Shown here piece by piece: positions 61,743-64,000 of a stretch of 64,000 nt of DNA. Source of the DNA: Syntrophus aciditrophicus SB (GTDB lineage: Bacteria; Desulfobacterota; Syntrophia; Syntrophales; Syntrophaceae). The translations under genes were made by a program, and so were the position numbers. The notes beneath the pieces are model-generated. The model saw only the letters and a list, made by a program, of their open reading frames with translations, ran no database searches and had not been told where the DNA came from. The stretch's first letter is position 1. Each line of letters opens with the position of its first letter. The DNA is taken from assembly GCF_000013405.1 (NCBI RefSeq), contig NC_007759.1, positions 558,001 to 622,000 on the forward strand. Reading direction: 5' to 3'.

Positions 61743-63008
61743 TCAAGTCTCTTTTGAAAAATTCACAACCTGCCCGGTCTGACTTTCGGCCATTCCAGGG
61801 ATTTTCTTCTCAAGGCCAACCATCGCCTGCCTAATGCTGTCGGCAGCAGGATGTGAATATCTGGTTGTCATTTTGAAATCAGCATGGCCCAGTATTTCTT
61901 TGACCAGAAAGAGATTTGTTCCGTTGTTCACCAACCATGATGCATGGGTATGGCGTAAACTGTGGAAGGTTATTTTGTCGCGGGGATCGACAACCCCTTT
62001 GTTTAATCCCAGGTCAGCAATAGCCCGGTCAAAGGTAGCTGATACCGAAAAAAGCCGCTTTCCTTTTCTGTCTGGAAAAATAAGATCATCGGCTTTACCT
62101 TCAGGCATGGCCTCAAATAGCGCCTTGACTCCTTCAGTCATAAATACCGTTCGATCTTTTCCGGATTTTGTGTTCCTGAAGATAATGCTTCCATCTTTCA
62201 GATTTATTCTCCGCCATGTCAGCCCGGCCAGCTCGCCGAACCGTGCGCCAGTATAGAGGCTGAGATATGCCAGTTCATAAAGCTGCCGGCTCTTGTTCTT
62301 TAGGTAGGCAAGCAGGTCATTTGCTTCCTGTGGGGACAGAAAACGTTTCTTCTGGTTGTCGATGCGTGGGAGTTTAACGTCTCTGGTCGGGCAATCCCTC
62401 TGGACGATCTTATCCTTTCGAGCGCGGTTCCATACTTGAGAGACAATGGCGAAGGCGTAATGGATAGTTCGAACGGCCTTCCCGCTATCTTCCATGTTCT
62501 TCTTGATCTTCTTAAGATGAAAATCTGTAAGGTCATTGATTCTTAACTTGCCTATGAGAGGGCAAATCCATTTGTCGTAGATGAATTGTTCAACATCCTT
62601 GCTTTTCTTGTGGGCCATGTCTGGGAAATAGGTGTCTTTGAAGTATTTTCCAAAGGTGATGGATTCTTTTTCCTTTTTCTCTACCTCGGCTTGCTTCGCT
62701 TCTTCCTGCTTCCTTGCCTTTTCGCGCATGTCAGAAATTGTTTTCACTTCCTGATGACCCTTCGCGTTTCCCATCAGTTCAGCCCGTAAGGTTGCTGCCT
62801 TTAATTCATTCCAATGTTTGCCGTCTTTTGGGTCTAGCTCTGAGGCCCAACCGACAACATGTTCATACCTTTTTCCGTGAGCCTGATAACGGATCACGTA
62901 GCAGCGATCCTTTTTGTATGGTCCGCTCTCTCCCTCTCTATATTTCTTAGTGGGATGAACATAATACCGAACCCCTTTTTGTTCTGAATGTATCCACTTG
63001 ATTGCCAT
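61743..63008 (-). CDS. Tyrosine site-specific integrase
   Basis: A 421-aa integrase. It has an N-terminal arm-binding region (residues 1-80), a coiled SAM-like core-binding domain (residues 115-200) and a catalytic domain with R in TGARFGELAGLTW, HSLRHTHASW (H-x-x-R), GHADFKMTTRYSHP (H and nucleophile Y). It lies 188 bp from attR and is transcribed inward. It would recombine the tRNA-Ala 3' end. The 23-bp TTTACCC repeat at 63037-63059 lies immediately upstream and may overlap its promoter, suggesting autoregulation. Confidence 0.95.
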   Translation of the reverse strand: MAIKWIHSEQKGVRYYVHPTKKYREGESGPYKKDRCYVIRYQAHGKRYEHVVGWASELDPKDGKHWNELKAATLRAELMGNAKGHQEVKTISDMREKARKQEEAKQAEVEKKEKESITFGKYFKDTYFPDMAHKKSKDVEQFIYDKWICPLIGKLRINDLTDFHLKKIKKNMEDSGKAVRTIHYAFAIVSQVWNRARKDKIVQRDCPTRDVKLPRIDNQKKRFLSPQEANDLLAYLKNKSRQLYELAYLSLYTGARFGELAGLTWRRINLKDGSIIFRNTKSGKDRTVFMTEGVKALFEAMPEGKADDLIFPDRKGKRLFSVSATFDRAIADLGLNKGVVDPRDKITFHSLRHTHASWLVNNGTNLFLVKEILGHADFKMTTRYSHPAADSIRQAMVGLEKKIPGMAESQTGQVVNFSKET

Positions 63009-63036
63009 AATTTTCCTCTTTATCAGATAAGCGGTC

Positions 63037-63059
63037 TTTTACCCATTCTTTACCCATTT
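63037..63059. repeat. Right copy of the 23-bp element-end repeat
   Basis: Identical to 30869-30891 and in the same orientation. It lies 29 bp upstream of the integrase start and 137 bp inside attR. Confidence 0.75.
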
Positions 63060-63195
63060 TTTCTGTGACAGTGGGTATTTCACCAAGTTTCACAGTGAAG
63101 GGATAATATGATTAACTAATTGTAATGTCAAGGTATAAATGATTTATGGGGAAGGGTGGTGAAAGTGATGTTTATAGAATGGCATTCAGGAGGCC

Positions 63196-63229
63196 GGGGT
63201 TCGACTCCCCTCAGCTCCACCAGAAAAAT
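63196..63229 (+). repeat. attR: partial tRNA-Ala
   Basis: Exact 34-bp copy of 30786-30819. To its left, GGCATTCAGGAGGCC resembles the anticodon and variable arm of tRNA-Ala with two changes and one missing base, so the element carries a drifted tRNA end. Confidence 0.88.
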
Positions 63230-63231
63230 TA

Positions 63232-63259
63232 AGGGGTTATGATCACAATCATAACCCCT
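63232..63259. terminator. Bidirectional terminator, original end of tRNA-Ala and end of ppiD
   Basis: AGGGGTTATGAT (63232) pairs perfectly with ATCATAACCCCT (63248) over a 4-nt loop. On the minus strand TTAATTTTT follows, serving ppiD. On the plus strand it would have terminated tRNA-Ala before the island entered. Confidence 0.75.
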
Positions 63260-63326
63260 CTGTATTTTAAGAATCCTCACGAAGCTCAATGAAAAAAATC
63301 GTATCGGTTTCTTGACTTCAATCGTC

Positions 63327-64000
63327 CTACAGGTCTTTAATGTCCTTCCTGATTTTCAGCCTGCCTTCCTTGATCATAGCTGCCTTGGTGTTTTCAAGCC
63401 AAGTCATGAAATATTCATTGCGCTTCATCATGAGCAATAGCTGCTTCAGATTTTCCTTCTTGGCTTCATAATCCGTCGTATCGATTTTACTCCGTTCTTT
63501 GAATTGAATAATGGCAAAGCCGTTATTGATCTCTAATGTCTGATCGGGGAAGGGATTGCTTTCCGAAAGCTGATAAAGGGCCATGGAAAGCTGCTGGTTG
63601 GCATCCAATCCGGGAATTGCGGCGCCCGGCTTGAAGAATCCGCTTTCAGCGGGCGCAAGTTTATTCTCCTGAGCTATTCTTACCAGGGATTCCCCTTTTT
63701 TGAGACGACCGAGCGCTGCATCCGCCGCTTTTCTGCATCGATTCCGGGCTTCCATCTCCGTGTAGCGCTTTGCCACTTCCTGCTCAATATCTTTCAGTTC
63801 CGGGATATAAGAGGATTTTCTGGATCCGACCTTAATAAAGAAGTATCCCTCTTCGTCGGACAGCACCTTGCTGATTTCATCCTTTTTCAGATCCGCGACG
63901 ATTTTCGAAAAGTCGGAAACTTTACTGAACGGCTGAGGGATGTTATTCAAGGTAAAGAAATCGGTCGTGACTGTTTTCAGATTGTTTTGCGCTGCATATG
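63327..64000 (-). CDS. PpiD/SurA-like periplasmic folding chaperone, C-terminal part
   Basis: The frame runs off the right edge, so only the C-terminal ~224 residues are visible. AAQNNLKTVTTDFFTLNNIP, the VLSDEEGYFFIKV strand, LKDIEQEVAKRYTEMEARNRC, and a parvulin-like repeat (AESGFFKPGAAIPGLDANQQ, NGFAIIQFKERSK) match PpiD or related SurA-fold proteins, which help fold outer-membrane or secreted proteins. The start is outside the window. A TTG at 63950 is internal, not the start. The bidirectional terminator lies 67 bp downstream. Confidence 0.8.
   Translation of the reverse strand, partial: YAAQNNLKTVTTDFFTLNNIPQPFSKVSDFSKIVADLKKDEISKVLSDEEGYFFIKVGSRKSSYIPELKDIEQEVAKRYTEMEARNRCRKAADAALGRLKKGESLVRIAQENKLAPAESGFFKPGAAIPGLDANQQLSMALYQLSESNPFPDQTLEINNGFAIIQFKERSKIDTTDYEAKKENLKQLLLMMKRNEYFMTWLENTKAAMIKEGRLKIRKDIKDL

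Noticed and set aside
63170-63222. A second tRNA-Ala gene at the right end
   Set aside because: Only the 3' half is present, with drift in the anticodon arm; it is the attR copy.

Overview
The window reads as the chromosome of an anaerobic deltaproteobacterium of the Syntrophus type (Desulfobacterota). The main support is the siroheme-dependent (Ahb) heme pathway, a fused CobA-HemD enzyme, DUF6504 and DUF523/DUF1722 genes, an archaeal-type fructose-1,6-bisphosphatase and a large type III CRISPR system. This is inferred from gene content, not from a database search.

Region 1 (1-5.0 kb) is the end of a Mu-like prophage or tail island: a gp46-like C-terminus, baseplate J (gp47), a DUF2313 protein (gp48), a tail fibre and a DUF4376 protein. 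A convergent membrane O-acyltransferase follows, possibly a serotype-conversion gene. The island stops at tRNA-Phe, and the DNA next to that tRNA resembles the tRNA-Ala island end described below.

Region 2 (5.0-30.7 kb) is housekeeping core. A leftward set encodes PrmA, RsmE and an RDD protein. A rightward tetrapyrrole cluster follows: precorrin-2 dehydrogenase, CcsA/HemX-like protein, HemA, HemC and CobA-HemD, then AhbC, HemB, AhbD and an AhbA/B-type siroheme decarboxylase subunit. It covers most of the route from glutamyl-tRNA to siroheme and on to heme b. Also present are a cation exchanger, a UshA-like nucleotidase, a DNA polymerase I whose proofreading domain looks dead, a D,D-carboxypeptidase, a response regulator, a eukaryote-like glycogen branching enzyme, a DAHP synthase and tRNA-Leu(CAA).

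Region 3 (30.79-63.23 kb) is a ~32.4 kb integrative element in the 3' end of tRNA-Ala(GGC). Its ends are a 34-bp exact duplication of the tRNA tail, and just inside each end lies the same 23-bp TTTACCC double repeat. It carries a tyrosine integrase, a YafQ/DinJ-type toxin-antitoxin pair, a replication module (primase-like protein and RepA-like ATPase), one intact ISL3-type IS with an 8-bp target duplication, and cargo genes (FBPase, CapA-like protein). Its core is a complete type III-B system: Cas6, Cmr1, Cas10/Cmr2, Cmr3-6, three CARF-type proteins (NE0113; CARF with a possible RelE domain; CARF-HEPN), an array of 79 identical 35-nt repeats plus one degenerate repeat, Cas1 and two tandem Cas2 proteins.

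The most notable new signal is a perfect palindrome, GCAACGTTGC, upstream of each of three cas transcription units (cas6, cmr1, cas1). At two of them it sits at the same 5-nt distance from a -35-like TTG. It looks like a shared operator for the island's immune genes. A 37-aa ORF between two cas genes starts like Csm1 and may be the scar of an earlier type III-A system. Region 4 (63.23-64 kb) returns to core with the C-terminal part of a PpiD-like chaperone.
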